Positions 51,348 to 60,240 of a stretch of DNA of 64,000 nt are shown here, one piece after another. Under the pieces are notes generated by a model. That model was given only the letters and a program-made list of their open reading frames with translations, did not search any database and was not told where the DNA came from. The translations under genes were made by a program, and so were the position numbers. The DNA comes from an uncultured bacterium (GTDB lineage: Bacteria > Cyanobacteriota > Vampirovibrionia > Gastranaerophilales > Gastranaerophilaceae). Each line of letters begins with the position of its first letter. The first letter of the stretch is position 1. The DNA is taken from contig CATLLJ010000010.1 of NCBI GenBank assembly GCA_950022495.1, positions 16,806 through 80,805 of the forward strand. The letters are read 5' to 3'.

Positions 51348-53081
51348 CTATTTACCCTCATCTTCCGCAGGTAAGCCCAGATAATATCTGTTGAATAAAT
51401 CTGCAATTTTTTGGTTATCTTCGGTCTTGTGTTCAGAAACTGCAATTCTATGAATAGATAATAAATCGTACTGTTTTAATAATTCTTCGTCTGCCGGTGT
51501 GATTTTTGTTTTTGAATCAGACAAAAATACTTTGATGATTTTGTTTACAGGTATTGATAAGAAAGTGTCAACAAGATTTTTGTCAAAGTGTGAACCTGCA
51601 CCTTTCATCAAAATATCTAGAACATTAACAATAGGCATTTTGTCACGGTAATGACGTTTTGAAGTGATTGCATCAAATACATCTGCAACTGCAAGAATTC
51701 TTCCGCCAAGAGTTATTTCTTCCCCTTGTAAATGCCTGTAATAACCTGTTCCATCCCATTTTTCGTGGTGAGAGCAAGCCATTTCCGTAATTATTCTAAA
51801 ATCAGAAGACATATATATTTTATTTAAGATATTATGTGTTATTTTAACATGTTCTTGAATATGTTTATATTCTTCATCTGTAAGTTTGCCGTCTTTTTGG
51901 AGCACAGAATCTCTGATACCAATTTTGCCGATATCATGTAGTATCGCTGCTTTTTCTATTAGTAATCTTTCTTTCGGAGGTATGCCAACTGCTTCAGCCA
52001 GCAAAGATGAATACATTCTGACACGGGTTGAATGACCTGCTGTAATTTTATCTCTGGCATCAATGGAGGTTGCAAGTGTATCAATGAAGCTTTCAAACAT
52101 TAATTTTTGCTCTCTGTACATTTGGAGCTGCTGGTCGAATAGCTGGGCGTTTTCTAATGCAATGCTTGCACTGCCGCCGATTGCGATAAGTAAATCTTCA
52201 TCGTTTTTGGTAAATATGCCGTCAATTTTATTAATAACCTGAAATGCACCAATAATTTCACGGTTGTTATTCATAATTGGCATACATAGTATTGTTTTTG
52301 TTTTGTAGCCTGTTTTTTTGTCAACTTCAGGATTAAATCTTGAATCTTTGTATGCATCCGGAATATTAAGAGCTTCCCCTTTTTTAACAACATATCCGGC
52401 TAAACCTTTATCCGCAGGAAATCTGATTTCCTGACTTTCGTCTAAGCCTAATGCAACTTTTGACCAGAGTTCATCTGTTTCTTTATCCCATAAAAATACG
52501 GTACATCTGTCTGCCTGAATTGCATTTTTAGTTTCTTCCGCAATAACTTTCAAAAGCTCATCAATATCCGTTAGTGCAGTAATTGAACGGCTGATTTTAA
52601 CAAGCGAAACCAGAGGGTCGCTTTTTGTCGGAAGGGAATAATCCATACCGTTTTGGAGTTGTTTAATTCTGGTGTTTATTGTATCGGATAAAGAGTATTT
52701 ATCTTCTTCAACTGTTAATTTTAGTGCATTGTTGTAGTGAATTAATGCAATATCTTTATTATTTTCTGCGAAATTAATATTTCCGAAGACAACTTCATTA
52801 ATTAGATTTGCTGTTATACTATTTGCTCTTTGAGCCATATAGTTGCCATCTTTAGCAAGAGCAATACTTTGTTCATAATCATATTCATTTTCAGTGTATT
52901 TCAAAAATGCTATGAGGCTTAAACTAATAGATATACCTTCAAGGTAATTTTCTTGTTTAAATGTCTCATAAGCTTTATTTATAATTTCTGCTGCTTCTGA
53001 ATAATTCTTTTCGTCTAAAAGTTTCAAGCCTTGAAGAATTATTTTTTCAGCATCATTTATTTCTAATTTGTTATTGCCCAT
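51348..53081 (-). CDS. TPR-GAF-HD-GYP signalling protein
   Basis: 577 residues. Helical TPR-like N-terminus (1-150), GAF domain (170-320, with TVFLWDKETDELW), then an HD-GYP domain (340-500): HSTRVRMYS, HDIGK near 381, and HHEKWDGTGYY near 440. HD-GYP proteins hydrolyse cyclic di-GMP to GMP; the metal ligands are present but GYP reads GYY here, so activity is uncertain. A perfect palindrome (53104-53117) lies just upstream. First gene of a five-gene operon with a TPR protein, two response regulators and a pentapeptide protein. Confidence 0.92.
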   Translation of the reverse strand: MGNNKLEINDAEKIILQGLKLLDEKNYSEAAEIINKAYETFKQENYLEGISISLSLIAFLKYTENEYDYEQSIALAKDGNYMAQRANSITANLINEVVFGNINFAENNKDIALIHYNNALKLTVEEDKYSLSDTINTRIKQLQNGMDYSLPTKSDPLVSLVKISRSITALTDIDELLKVIAEETKNAIQADRCTVFLWDKETDELWSKVALGLDESQEIRFPADKGLAGYVVKKGEALNIPDAYKDSRFNPEVDKKTGYKTKTILCMPIMNNNREIIGAFQVINKIDGIFTKNDEDLLIAIGGSASIALENAQLFDQQLQMYREQKLMFESFIDTLATSIDARDKITAGHSTRVRMYSSLLAEAVGIPPKERLLIEKAAILHDIGKIGIRDSVLQKDGKLTDEEYKHIQEHVKITHNILNKIYMSSDFRIITEMACSHHEKWDGTGYYRHLQGEEITLGGRILAVADVFDAITSKRHYRDKMPIVNVLDILMKGAGSHFDKNLVDTFLSIPVNKIIKVFLSDSKTKITPADEELLKQYDLLSIHRIAVSEHKTEDNQKIADLFNRYYLGLPAEDEGK

Positions 53082-53103
53082 AATTACAGCCTAACCTTTT
53101 TTT

Positions 53104-53117
53104 ATATTGTACAATAT
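53104..53117. promoter_or_regulatory. Palindromic operator candidate
   Basis: ATATTGTACAATAT is a perfect 14-bp palindrome in the 155-base divergent gap, 23 bases before the HD-GYP start. It may bind a dimeric regulator. Confidence 0.45.
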
Positions 53118-53236
53118 TTTTGCCTGAAATACAAAATATTTACATAAAAATATATCAAAATAGTGTAACTGTATGATGAAATAATACGAGAGAATGTTAA
53201 ATTAGAGTTGTAGTGATGTATAACGAGGTATAAAAG

Positions 53237-53755
53237 ATGGCTGATACATTAAAAGAGCTAAAATGTCCGGCATGCGGCAAAGTTATGGAAAAAGTTTTTA
53301 TTCCGTCAGAAGGGATAAATCTTGATATTTGTACAGATGGATGCGGCGGAATATATTTTGATAATAGAGAATTTAAACTTTTTGATGAACAGAATGAAGA
53401 TATTTCAAAGATTTTAGAAAAATTAGAAGGCAAAACTTTTCAACCTGTATCAGAAGCTATGAATCGTGTATGTCCTAATTGTGGTACTAAGATGGTTAAA
53501 AATCATTCAAGTATCAATGCAGATATCGAAGTTGATGAATGTTATGCTTGCGGCGGCAAGTTTTTAGATAACGGTGAATTGCTTAAGATAAGAGAAGAAT
53601 TTGCAACTGAAGAAGACAGAAGTGCCGCTACAATGTGTCAGGTCTATAAAGTTGCAGGTATGGAATTGGCAAAAGTTGATGAACGTTATTCAAAAACAAT
53701 TACAGATAGAACTCTCGGACAAAAAATCTTCTATAAACTTTTAGGCTTGAAATAG
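53237..53755 (+). CDS. Twin zinc-ribbon protein (TFIIB-type fingers)
   Basis: 172 residues. Two zf-TFIIB-like modules: CPAC (10-13) with CTDGC (32-36), and CPNC (79-82) with CYAC (102-105). Each is followed by GG.(Y/F)(F/L)DN, a typical pattern. A helical C-terminal tail of 50 residues ends KIFYKLLGLK. Probably a small metal-binding protein that touches nucleic acid or other proteins; exact role unknown. Its last 25 bases overlap the convergent zincin gene. Confidence 0.88.
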   Translation: MADTLKELKCPACGKVMEKVFIPSEGINLDICTDGCGGIYFDNREFKLFDEQNEDISKILEKLEGKTFQPVSEAMNRVCPNCGTKMVKNHSSINADIEVDECYACGGKFLDNGELLKIREEFATEEDRSAATMCQVYKVAGMELAKVDERYSKTITDRTLGQKIFYKLLGLK

Positions 53756-54543
53756 TCGGAAATATTTTGTAATTCGTTATAATATCCGATATTAAGCAGA
53801 TAGAAAAATTTGTTATATGTATGAGGGGCTAAATTTTTAATCATATCGTGGTTAAGGTATAGCCCCTCTACAAATCTTGCAAATAATTCGGTTGGTTTGC
53901 TGTAATATTTTTTCAATCTGTTAATTTTTGCCGATACCCGTGCTTGTTTTTTCTGGCATGATTTAAGTCTTATATATGCTGCGAATTCAGGTGATATGTC
54001 AAAATCTCTTTCTATATTATCTATAGAAAAAGTTTCAACTTTTTTAAATAAAATACCGCTGACTAATTTTATTCTATCGTATTTTAAAAGGTATTTTGCC
54101 TTAGAATTTTTTATATACTTGTCGAATTCTTTGAACTTTTTTGACCGTTGAAATTTCGGGTATTTCTTTTTGATTATTTTTTCGTATTCTTTGATTTGAT
54201 TTTTAATTTTGTCTTTATGTAATAACAGAATTTCAAATTTTGAGTTTCTGTCGACATAATTAGTCACCTGCAGCAATTCTTTTTCATATATTGAAGGATT
54301 TTCTGTATTGAATAATTTTTGCAAGGTGCCGCCGTTTTTTGCCATAAATGGTTCAAGTCCGGAGTGGATATAATGTGCAAATTCGTGCAGTAAAGTCGGG
54401 ATAATTCTTTCTTCCGGTATGTTTTTTGAAATATCAATTCGGTTTTTTATATAAAACCCTTGATGCCCCCGGGCTTTTGTTGATGTATGAACCTCCAGAC
54501 CTATATTTTTTAAATATTTGATAAGCTCTTTTTCTTTATTCAT
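53731..54543 (-). CDS. Putative zinc metallopeptidase (HEFAH motif)
   Basis: 270 residues. The zincin motif LLHEFAHYIHSG (His53, Glu54, His57) follows ISKNIPEERI, as in IrrE/ImmA-like peptidases; a third ligand may be Glu in PTELFARFVEG near 220. The middle is a long Lys-rich coiled coil (KIKNQIKEYEKIIKKKYPKF) not found in ImmA. No signal peptide. A cytoplasmic peptidase, perhaps for a repressor, but without an adjacent partner; function is inferred from the motif alone. Confidence 0.8.
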   Translation of the reverse strand: MNKEKELIKYLKNIGLEVHTSTKARGHQGFYIKNRIDISKNIPEERIIPTLLHEFAHYIHSGLEPFMAKNGGTLQKLFNTENPSIYEKELLQVTNYVDRNSKFEILLLHKDKIKNQIKEYEKIIKKKYPKFQRSKKFKEFDKYIKNSKAKYLLKYDRIKLVSGILFKKVETFSIDNIERDFDISPEFAAYIRLKSCQKKQARVSAKINRLKKYYSKPTELFARFVEGLYLNHDMIKNLAPHTYNKFFYLLNIGYYNELQNISDYFKPKSL

Positions 54544-54566
54544 AATATTATTATACTTTAAAAGTC

Positions 54567-54602
54567 AAAAGGCGGCAGGCAAAATTTTGCCTGCCGCCTT
54601 TT
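54567..54602. terminator. Perfect palindromic bidirectional terminator
   Basis: A 36-base fully self-complementary sequence built from AAAAGGCGGCAGGCAAAA and its complement, between two minus-strand genes (rubredoxin and zincin). Very stable G+C core and T-run. Confidence 0.85.
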
Positions 54603-54620
54603 ATTATTTTTTAGAAAACC

Positions 54621-54758
54621 CTATTCTTTTTCAAATTGGTCTTTACCAACAGAACATAGAGGGCATGTATAATCTTCAGGAAGATCTTCAAATTTTACAT
54701 TGTCATTTTCTGCCGGATCATAAACATAACCGCATACTGTGCAAACCCATTTTTCCAT
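54621..54758 (-). CDS. Rubredoxin, short form
   Basis: 45 residues from MEKWVCTV (AAAGGAAA upstream). A mononuclear Fe(Cys)4 electron carrier: Cys6 and Cys9 in CTVCGY, Cys32 and Cys35 in CPLC. The usual loop after DPAEGD (with GI.PGT.F) is shortened here, giving 45 rather than about 53 residues. It probably donates electrons to oxygen- or peroxide-scavenging partners, fitting an anaerobe; no rubrerythrin is adjacent. Confidence 0.93.
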   Translation of the reverse strand: MEKWVCTVCGYVYDPAENDNVKFEDLPEDYTCPLCSVGKDQFEKE

Positions 54759-54835
54759 GATTATTTCCTTTCTATTTATAAGTACCAGATTATTATAACA
54801 CAATTTAAATTGTAAAATATCATCCTTATGTCGAT

Positions 54836-56149
54836 TTATTTATTATTTTGTTCCGGTTGAGCGGCAAGTTTATTTTCAATGTCTTTTTTTACTTGATATT
54901 CAGGGCTGAATTTTCTCATAACAAGCATAATTGCAGGAGCAATTACCCCTAAGAAGCCGATACAAGAGCCGATATTTTTCAATATTGCACTTCTTTTTAG
55001 TTTTCTTACTGATTTCAAGAATGTATCTAAATTTTCGCCTGAAGTTTCATATTGTCCTAATAATTTTTCAAGTTTTTCAGAAACTCCTCTAAGTTCTTTT
55101 AAATCAATATATTTTCTTGTATCAATCATTTCTGATTTTTTTACAAGTTGGATTATATCTGATTTTTTTGCCATTTCAACGACAATATTTTTGTTCTTTG
55201 GAGTTACTGCAAATTTGTAAATATCAACATCTGATTTGTCTGCAAGTTTGAACTGTTCAAGATGTTTTCTTAAGGTTCCGTTTTGGAAAGCTTTTTGTAA
55301 CTCTTGAGATTCAATTACTCTTGCATCAAGGTCAATTGATTTGTTGTGTTTTTTCTCTGCATTTTTTTCAAGTGCTTTGGCAATTAACGGGCCAGCCATA
55401 TACATAAATGCCCAGAAGCTTCCTTCTTTAATTACATATCCGAAGAAATCTTGAGGGTTTCTTGAATGTGTTAATCTTTCGCCTGTGATTGAAGCATCAA
55501 CAAGCATCAAGTTTTTAACAGGGTCAAATATAAAGTCCTGAACTCCTCCTGTGAAGGTTACATTTTTATTATTATTTTTGTGTACAGATGAAAATGCAGA
55601 AGAGAAAGGAACCTGTGAAGATAAGTTTTTATTTGTATTTCCTTTTTGTTCTTGCTGCTTTTCAAAATAATCTTTTTTAATTTGATTTTCAGTATATTTA
55701 TGTCTGAATTTTGTTAAACCGAAGTATGTTAATGTTGTCAAAACTGTTGAGGCTGCAAATTTTGCAACAGTTAAGCCTTTAGCCAATTTCTGGTGCTTTG
55801 CAACATTTTCAAGGCTTTCTTTAATGGCTTTAGTTGGTGCAAATTCTTTTGCTGCTTTTAGAATTTTAGGGTCTTTTAAAATTCTTACATCAACCTCAGG
55901 GTCAATACCTGCAGGTTTGAACATTGTTACGTCGAGAATTTTTTTATAAGCCGGAATACCCCAGAGCCAGATTGCCTGTGTTCCGAATTCATCTATAAAC
56001 CTGTCTTTTCCCTCTACCTTGTCTCCTGCAATATAAGAAGCTGTTGTTAATCCGCAGCTGTTAGCTATATCTTTAATAGCTAAAGGGACAAGAGAACTGT
56101 TATTTCCTAATGTTGAATATATTGTACTTGCTGTTAATTGTGGTATCAT
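54836..56149 (-). CDS. Unrecognised membrane protein with FTGG motif
   Basis: 437 residues, not recognised. Hydrophobic segments lie near 130-146, 228-248 and 395-415, with charged helical linkers between them. A central low-complexity stretch leads to [11 protein letters not shown] (199-201 FTG), resembling the QFTG and SFNG sites of other unknown proteins here. The C-terminal layout (helix pair, hydrophobic segment, short basic tail) is like the 6846 protein. AAAGGA close to the ATG. The leader may carry a hairpin (56163-56213) and a 28-residue frame upstream. Confidence 0.82.
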   Translation of the reverse strand: MIPQLTASTIYSTLGNNSSLVPLAIKDIANSCGLTTASYIAGDKVEGKDRFIDEFGTQAIWLWGIPAYKKILDVTMFKPAGIDPEVDVRILKDPKILKAAKEFAPTKAIKESLENVAKHQKLAKGLTVAKFAASTVLTTLTYFGLTKFRHKYTENQIKKDYFEKQQEQKGNTNKNLSSQVPFSSAFSSVHKNNNKNVTFTGGVQDFIFDPVKNLMLVDASITGERLTHSRNPQDFFGYVIKEGSFWAFMYMAGPLIAKALEKNAEKKHNKSIDLDARVIESQELQKAFQNGTLRKHLEQFKLADKSDVDIYKFAVTPKNKNIVVEMAKKSDIIQLVKKSEMIDTRKYIDLKELRGVSEKLEKLLGQYETSGENLDTFLKSVRKLKRSAILKNIGSCIGFLGVIAPAIMLVMRKFSPEYQVKKDIENKLAAQPEQNNK

Positions 56150-56229
56150 TTTCCTTTATTCCTAAAACTGCGGGCAATTACTGATTGCAGATGCTGTTTT
56201 GCAAGTAATCAATAATTTACCCCTGTGTA

Positions 56230-56316
56230 TTACAAGCCCCAGATTAAATTCATTAATTTCACGATTGGAGCATTCGCTTTCACAGTTGTTTTTCGTCGAA
56301 TATTTTTATGTTTCAT
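56230..56316 (-). CDS. Tiny basic peptide, 28 residues
   Basis: MKHKNIRRKTTVKANAPIVK followed by eight more residues to the end (LMNLIWGL). Net positive and amphipathic. AAGGTAG precedes the ATG; TTGTAA and TATCAG boxes (17-base spacer, 56376-56348) suit a promoter. It shares MKxxxIRRxK with the 17-residue frame upstream. It may be a peptide gene or a leader of the 54836 gene, 80 bases downstream. The plus-strand frame over this region lacks a ribosome site and is regarded as a shadow. Confidence 0.45.
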   Translation of the reverse strand: MKHKNIRRKTTVKANAPIVKLMNLIWGL

Positions 56317-56394
56317 TTTTTCTACCTTCACCTTTACTGTAACTTTTCTGATAACTAATAATTGCTATTTTTACAATTTATTTTTACCTTTTGT

Positions 56395-56436
56395 AACAAA
56401 AAACAAGACCCGAAATCTTTTCAAGGTCTTGTTTTA
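56395..56436 (-). terminator. Terminator of the tiny peptide unit
   Basis: AACAAGACC and GGTCTTGTT form a 9-bp stem; on the minus strand six Ts follow. It ends the transcript of the 17-residue frame. Confidence 0.7.
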
Positions 56437-56473
56437 ATCTTTATTACCAACACAAACAAATGTCTCGTTTATT

Positions 56474-56527
56474 CTAAAACAAGCCTTTCTTAAAATTACG
56501 TTTGCTGCGTCGGATTTGGAATTTCAT
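56474..56527 (-). CDS. Tiny basic peptide, 17 residues
   Basis: MKFQIRRSKRNFKKGLF: nine basic of 17 residues. Complete unit: TTGATT (56585-56580), 17-base spacer, TAGATT with TGG extended -10, AAAAGGAACG before the ATG, and an intrinsic terminator 40-80 bases downstream, a transcript of about 150 bases. Could be a short regulatory or antimicrobial-like peptide, or a small RNA with an incidental frame. Confidence 0.45.
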   Translation of the reverse strand: MKFQIRRSKRNFKKGLF

Positions 56528-56556
56528 TTTCGTTCCTTTTCTTTTACTGTATTGAT

Positions 56557-56585
56557 AATCTACCATATTTCTATATATAAATCAA
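56557..56585 (-). promoter_or_regulatory. Promoter of the 17-residue peptide unit
   Basis: On the minus strand TTGATT, 17 bases, TAGATT preceded by TGG (extended -10). The expected start is about 23 bases before the ATG at 56527. Confidence 0.55.
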
Positions 56586-56686
56586 GAGTGTAGCTGATAC
56601 AATTTATTTTTATTGTTACAAATATACAAAAATCAAAAATATGTTATACTTATTCATATTACTTTTATTATAAGGAGTATTGAATA

Positions 56687-57616
56687 ATGCCGCCTGAAGA
56701 AGAGAATAATAAAAATTTAGAAAATACTAATTCATCAGAGTCTGAAAAATCTGATGATAAAGAATTTACTTTACTTAAAAAGAAGCAAAGGCATAAAGTT
56801 TTTATTATTCCTCATAATAACAATTCCGGAGACGGAGAACCCGGCCCTAAAGGTGTGGTTGAAAATTTTAACTGGGGAGCTTTTCTGTTTAATTTTGTAT
56901 GGGGGATTAAATATAGAAAATGGGCATTATTAGCTGTGCCGTTTTTATGTTTTGTACCTTATATAGGTATTCCTGCGGCTTTAATTATGGCTTACTGGGC
57001 TGGTAAAAACGGTAATCAATGGGCTTGGGAAGAAGTTTCTTACAAGGATAAGGATGATTTTCATGAAGCTCAAAAAGCATGGGTTCGAGCCTGGTTTGTA
57101 TTAATGGGGATTGTCTTATTCCTTGCAGGTTGTATATTTTTGTTCTCAAGAAAACCTGAAAAAGTTGTTGAAGAAGTCAAGTCAGATGAAGTTGTTCCAA
57201 TTAATGTGCCCGAAAAGGTTTATGAGGATACTTTATTGGAAGACAAGCATTCTGATTTTTTAGGTGCAAATTATTACATTGTTTATTGGGCTACTGGGAA
57301 ATCTCAACAGGCTGATGATGATTATAAATTTATTATTGATAAATTTTATGAAAATCCAAATAAGTTAGCCTATCTTTCATTTCAGCCTGATTTTGTAAAA
57401 CCTGCTGACTCTCAAAATATTTCTGGACAAGAAGGTGACAATCAACCACAGGCGGATTGTTTACAAGAAGATAAAATGTGTGTTGCTAAATGGCTGAACA
57501 AAACTTGTAAAAACCATTATTGCATTTTGAACATGCGGTTAAAACAATATTATCGTGTTGATAATAAGGAAGATATTATTCCAACTGCAATTAAATTAAG
57601 GAAGATCTGGCAATAA
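56687..57616 (+). CDS. DUF2628-like membrane protein
   Basis: 309 residues. A polar acidic N-terminus (1-60) is followed by NWGAFLFNFVWGIKYRKWALL, then a membrane pair (about 85-110) and GKNGNQWAWEEV, DFHEAQKAWVRAW: the pattern of DUF2628 proteins, in which aromatic membrane segments flank a G.NG(N/R).(W/L)A motif. A third segment lies at 143-162. The 145-residue C-terminal domain (after RKPEKVV) is probably outside the membrane and contains two Cys pairs. Function unknown. AAGGAG before the ATG. Confidence 0.82.
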   Translation: MPPEEENNKNLENTNSSESEKSDDKEFTLLKKKQRHKVFIIPHNNNSGDGEPGPKGVVENFNWGAFLFNFVWGIKYRKWALLAVPFLCFVPYIGIPAALIMAYWAGKNGNQWAWEEVSYKDKDDFHEAQKAWVRAWFVLMGIVLFLAGCIFLFSRKPEKVVEEVKSDEVVPINVPEKVYEDTLLEDKHSDFLGANYYIVYWATGKSQQADDDYKFIIDKFYENPNKLAYLSFQPDFVKPADSQNISGQEGDNQPQADCLQEDKMCVAKWLNKTCKNHYCILNMRLKQYYRVDNKEDIIPTAIKLRKIWQ

Positions 57617-57623
57617 TTATTTA

Positions 57624-59006
57624 CTAAGCGGCATTTCTCATCTGTTTAAACATGTCAACACCTTCAATCCAATTAGGAACAATATTTAAATCATTTTCTA
57701 CAATTTCTTGCGGAAGGGCCGCATGGTGAATTTTTGGAAGTAAATAATCTTCTGAATATTCAATTGCTTTTGGAATATTATCATCTGTATCGTTGCAGAT
57801 AAATGTCATTTTGCCCTGTTTATCTGTTTTATAACCTACAATTGTAATTTCATGACCATTGATTATGATATTATTTGAATCTGTTTGGGTATAGCCGATT
57901 ATAACATTTTCACCCATATCCAGAGCTTGAACAAGATGTCTTTTCATTGTTCCTAAATCTGTTTCATATCCGATTAATCTGGCATTTTCGTCAACAGTCT
58001 GATAGGTTACTGATAAAATGTTTTTGTCGAATACTACAGATTCTGTAAATGTTTTTTCAAATTCAATCAAGCCCTTGTCGTTCTGGTTGAATTTGCCGGC
58101 TCTTTTATCAGTAATCGTATTATATGATTGCTGCGAGCCTACCTGCATGAAAGTTGACTGCATCAATACATCTAATGGTGTTCTTTCATAAGGATCTTTA
58201 TTTGTTGTTTGAATTTGAGCTCTTAAAATTGCATTTTTATCCGGTGCAAATTTCAAGGTTGCCTGATTGAAATCTTTCATTTCATAAGGAACTTCAAATG
58301 CGTTCAAAAGCCAAACAGCATTTAATGTGTTATCCGCAAGATTGTTTAGTCCTATAGTTTTTTCTACAGACATTTTAGGCGAACTTAATTCTTGTGCAAA
58401 TCTTGCAAATTCAGCCGGCATTTGTTTAGCTAGTTTAAATTCTGTACTTGCGGCTACGCATGTTCCCGAATGTTCGACATCAATTTCATTTGAAGATTGA
58501 TATATATCTAATAAATTTGTCTGACTTTCTCTATTTGCCTGAATTACTTTTTGTCGGTATTCTATTGGAATATCGCCAAATTGCTGGGTAATTATGTACG
58601 GATACGAAATTGCCGCAATAGTATCACGTAAAATTGTATCAGAATCCAAGCCCTCAGCCCTTGGTTCTTTTACTATTTTATATAAGTTGTCCAGAACTGT
58701 GCTTTTATCATTTGAATTTGCGTTTAATAATACTCCGTTTTTAAGCAGAGAATCTACAATTTTTTTACCGTTTTTGTCAAGTTTAGTGAGTATAGCAGTA
58801 TATTTATTTTTCTCTTCTTTACTTGATAATGTTGTTCTTAAATTAATATTTTGAGTTTGGTTACTCAAAGGAACAGTTGATGCGGCAGTGAATGACGGTG
58901 CATTCTGTATCTGTTCATCGTTTTTTGAATGCAGTCTTATATTTTTAACACTGTTAATTGTGTTATAATTATATTGCTGGATATGAGAACTAATTCTTTC
59001 TACCAT
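57624..59006 (-). CDS. Papain-like protein candidate, unknown
   Basis: 460 residues from MVERISS (GGAGTG upstream), not recognised. No signal peptide. A polar N-terminal part carries APSFTAAS near residue 37. Downstream are the three pieces of a cysteine-protease or transglutaminase-like active site: HSGTCVAASTE (Cys183), NGHEITIVGY (His385) and FICNDTDD (Asn405/Asp406). The spacing of about 200 residues between Cys and His is longer than in papain but seen in some families. The 3' end converges on the 56687 gene. Confidence 0.75.
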   Translation of the reverse strand: MVERISSHIQQYNYNTINSVKNIRLHSKNDEQIQNAPSFTAASTVPLSNQTQNINLRTTLSSKEEKNKYTAILTKLDKNGKKIVDSLLKNGVLLNANSNDKSTVLDNLYKIVKEPRAEGLDSDTILRDTIAAISYPYIITQQFGDIPIEYRQKVIQANRESQTNLLDIYQSSNEIDVEHSGTCVAASTEFKLAKQMPAEFARFAQELSSPKMSVEKTIGLNNLADNTLNAVWLLNAFEVPYEMKDFNQATLKFAPDKNAILRAQIQTTNKDPYERTPLDVLMQSTFMQVGSQQSYNTITDKRAGKFNQNDKGLIEFEKTFTESVVFDKNILSVTYQTVDENARLIGYETDLGTMKRHLVQALDMGENVIIGYTQTDSNNIIINGHEITIVGYKTDKQGKMTFICNDTDDNIPKAIEYSEDYLLPKIHHAALPQEIVENDLNIVPNWIEGVDMFKQMRNAA

Positions 59007-59084
59007 ATTCACTCCACATGTATAATAAAAAAACAATATAAAAAAAATTGCTAAAACTTTTATTTATTGTTAATAAATATTAAA

Positions 59085-60110
59085 ATGAGGGTATCATTGA
59101 AAAATTCAAAAGTCAAACCATTAACTAAAGAACAAATAATTATATCAATTGATAGATTAACTCGATTTAAAAATACCGAGGTTAAATATTTTAGAGTTTT
59201 TAGCGATATATTGATAAATAATTTAATCAGCCCTAAATTCAAAAAATCTGATTTGGAAAAAATGGATTATGAAGAGTTAAAATCATGGGCGGAATACATA
59301 ATTAATTATTCTTTAGAAAGTTTAGCAGGAAATTTAGAAGACGATTATTTAATAAATCAACGTTTATATGATTATGAAAAATCTATTTTTGTTGTGGATG
59401 AAAATGTTGAAAAGTTATTAAAAAATAAAATAAATTACAAGGCATGCTTATCTTTTATTGATGAGAATTCTCCTAAGAATTTAAAATGGCTGAAATCTCT
59501 TATATCTGCTGAAAGCATACAAGATATAAGGTTCAAAGAGTCTTTACGTTTTCCGATTGAAAAAGTCGTCATAGCAGAAGGTGCAACAGAAGAAACTTTG
59601 CTGCCTGAATTTGCAAAAAGATGTGGATTCGATTTTGATAAAGAAGGAATATTTGTATTATCTGCCGGCGGGAAAAATCAGGTTGTAAAGCTGTATTATC
59701 AGCTTGTAGAAGTATTGAAGGTGCCGATTTTTATATTGCTGGATAAAGATGCAAAGGATAATTTGGAAGAAATTAAACCACGGCTCCGTGCGATTGATAA
59801 AATTCACCTGCTGGCATGTGGAGAATTTGAAGATTTGCTTCCTTTATCTTTAATTCATCGAACTTTGGATTATGAATTAAGTAATATTTCAATTATAGAA
59901 AAAGAAATGTTGAATGAAGATGCCCCAAAGGTGAAGATCTTAGAAGAGGTGTTTAGAACACGTGGCATGCATGAATTTAAAAAAGTTGAATTTGCCCAAA
60001 TGGTAAAGAAAAATATATTATCAGATGAGGATATATCTGCAGAAATTCGTGAGATAATTGATGAAATAAAGATTTCTAAATTAAAAAATTTAAAAAATAA
60101 AATGAAGTAG
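59085..60110 (+). CDS. TOPRIM-domain protein, OLD-like without ATPase
   Basis: 341 residues from ATG at 59085; a TTG at 59097 with GAGGG upstream is also possible. The N-terminal helical part (1-155) is unrecognised. Residues 160-260 match the TOPRIM domain of OLD-family nucleases: VVIAEGATEETLLPEFAK (acidic Glu165), LLDKDAKDN (Asp220, Asp222), and LACGEFEDLLPLSLI. OLD proteins normally carry an ABC ATPase domain before TOPRIM; here it is replaced. Possible nucleic-acid nicking or defence role. tRNA-Glu follows downstream. Confidence 0.82.
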   Translation: MRVSLKNSKVKPLTKEQIIISIDRLTRFKNTEVKYFRVFSDILINNLISPKFKKSDLEKMDYEELKSWAEYIINYSLESLAGNLEDDYLINQRLYDYEKSIFVVDENVEKLLKNKINYKACLSFIDENSPKNLKWLKSLISAESIQDIRFKESLRFPIEKVVIAEGATEETLLPEFAKRCGFDFDKEGIFVLSAGGKNQVVKLYYQLVEVLKVPIFILLDKDAKDNLEEIKPRLRAIDKIHLLACGEFEDLLPLSLIHRTLDYELSNISIIEKEMLNEDAPKVKILEEVFRTRGMHEFKKVEFAQMVKKNILSDEDISAEIREIIDEIKISKLKNLKNKMK

Positions 60111-60158
60111 TTGACATTTAATTTTGTTCACGATAGAATGAATTTTGTCAAAGCACTA

Positions 60159-60231
60159 GCCCCCATCGTCTAGAGGCCTAGGACAACACCCTTTCACGGT
60201 GTAGACAGCGATTCGAATTCGCTTGGGGGTA
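60159..60231 (+). tRNA. tRNA-Glu (anticodon TTC)
   Basis: Full cloverleaf: acceptor GCCCCCA with TGGGGGT, D arm with CTAGAGGCCTAGGAC, anticodon stem ACACC/GGTGT around CTTTCAC (anticodon TTC at 60193-60195), T arm AGCGA/TCGCT around TTCGAAT, discriminator A. CCA is not encoded. A terminator follows directly. Confidence 0.97.
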
Positions 60232-60240
60232 ATTTATAAC

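Noticed and set aside
56225..56437. 70-codon plus-strand frame
   Set aside because: GTG start without ribosome site, runs through a terminator hairpin and opposite a better-supported minus-strand tiny frame; Phe-rich composition typical of a shadow.
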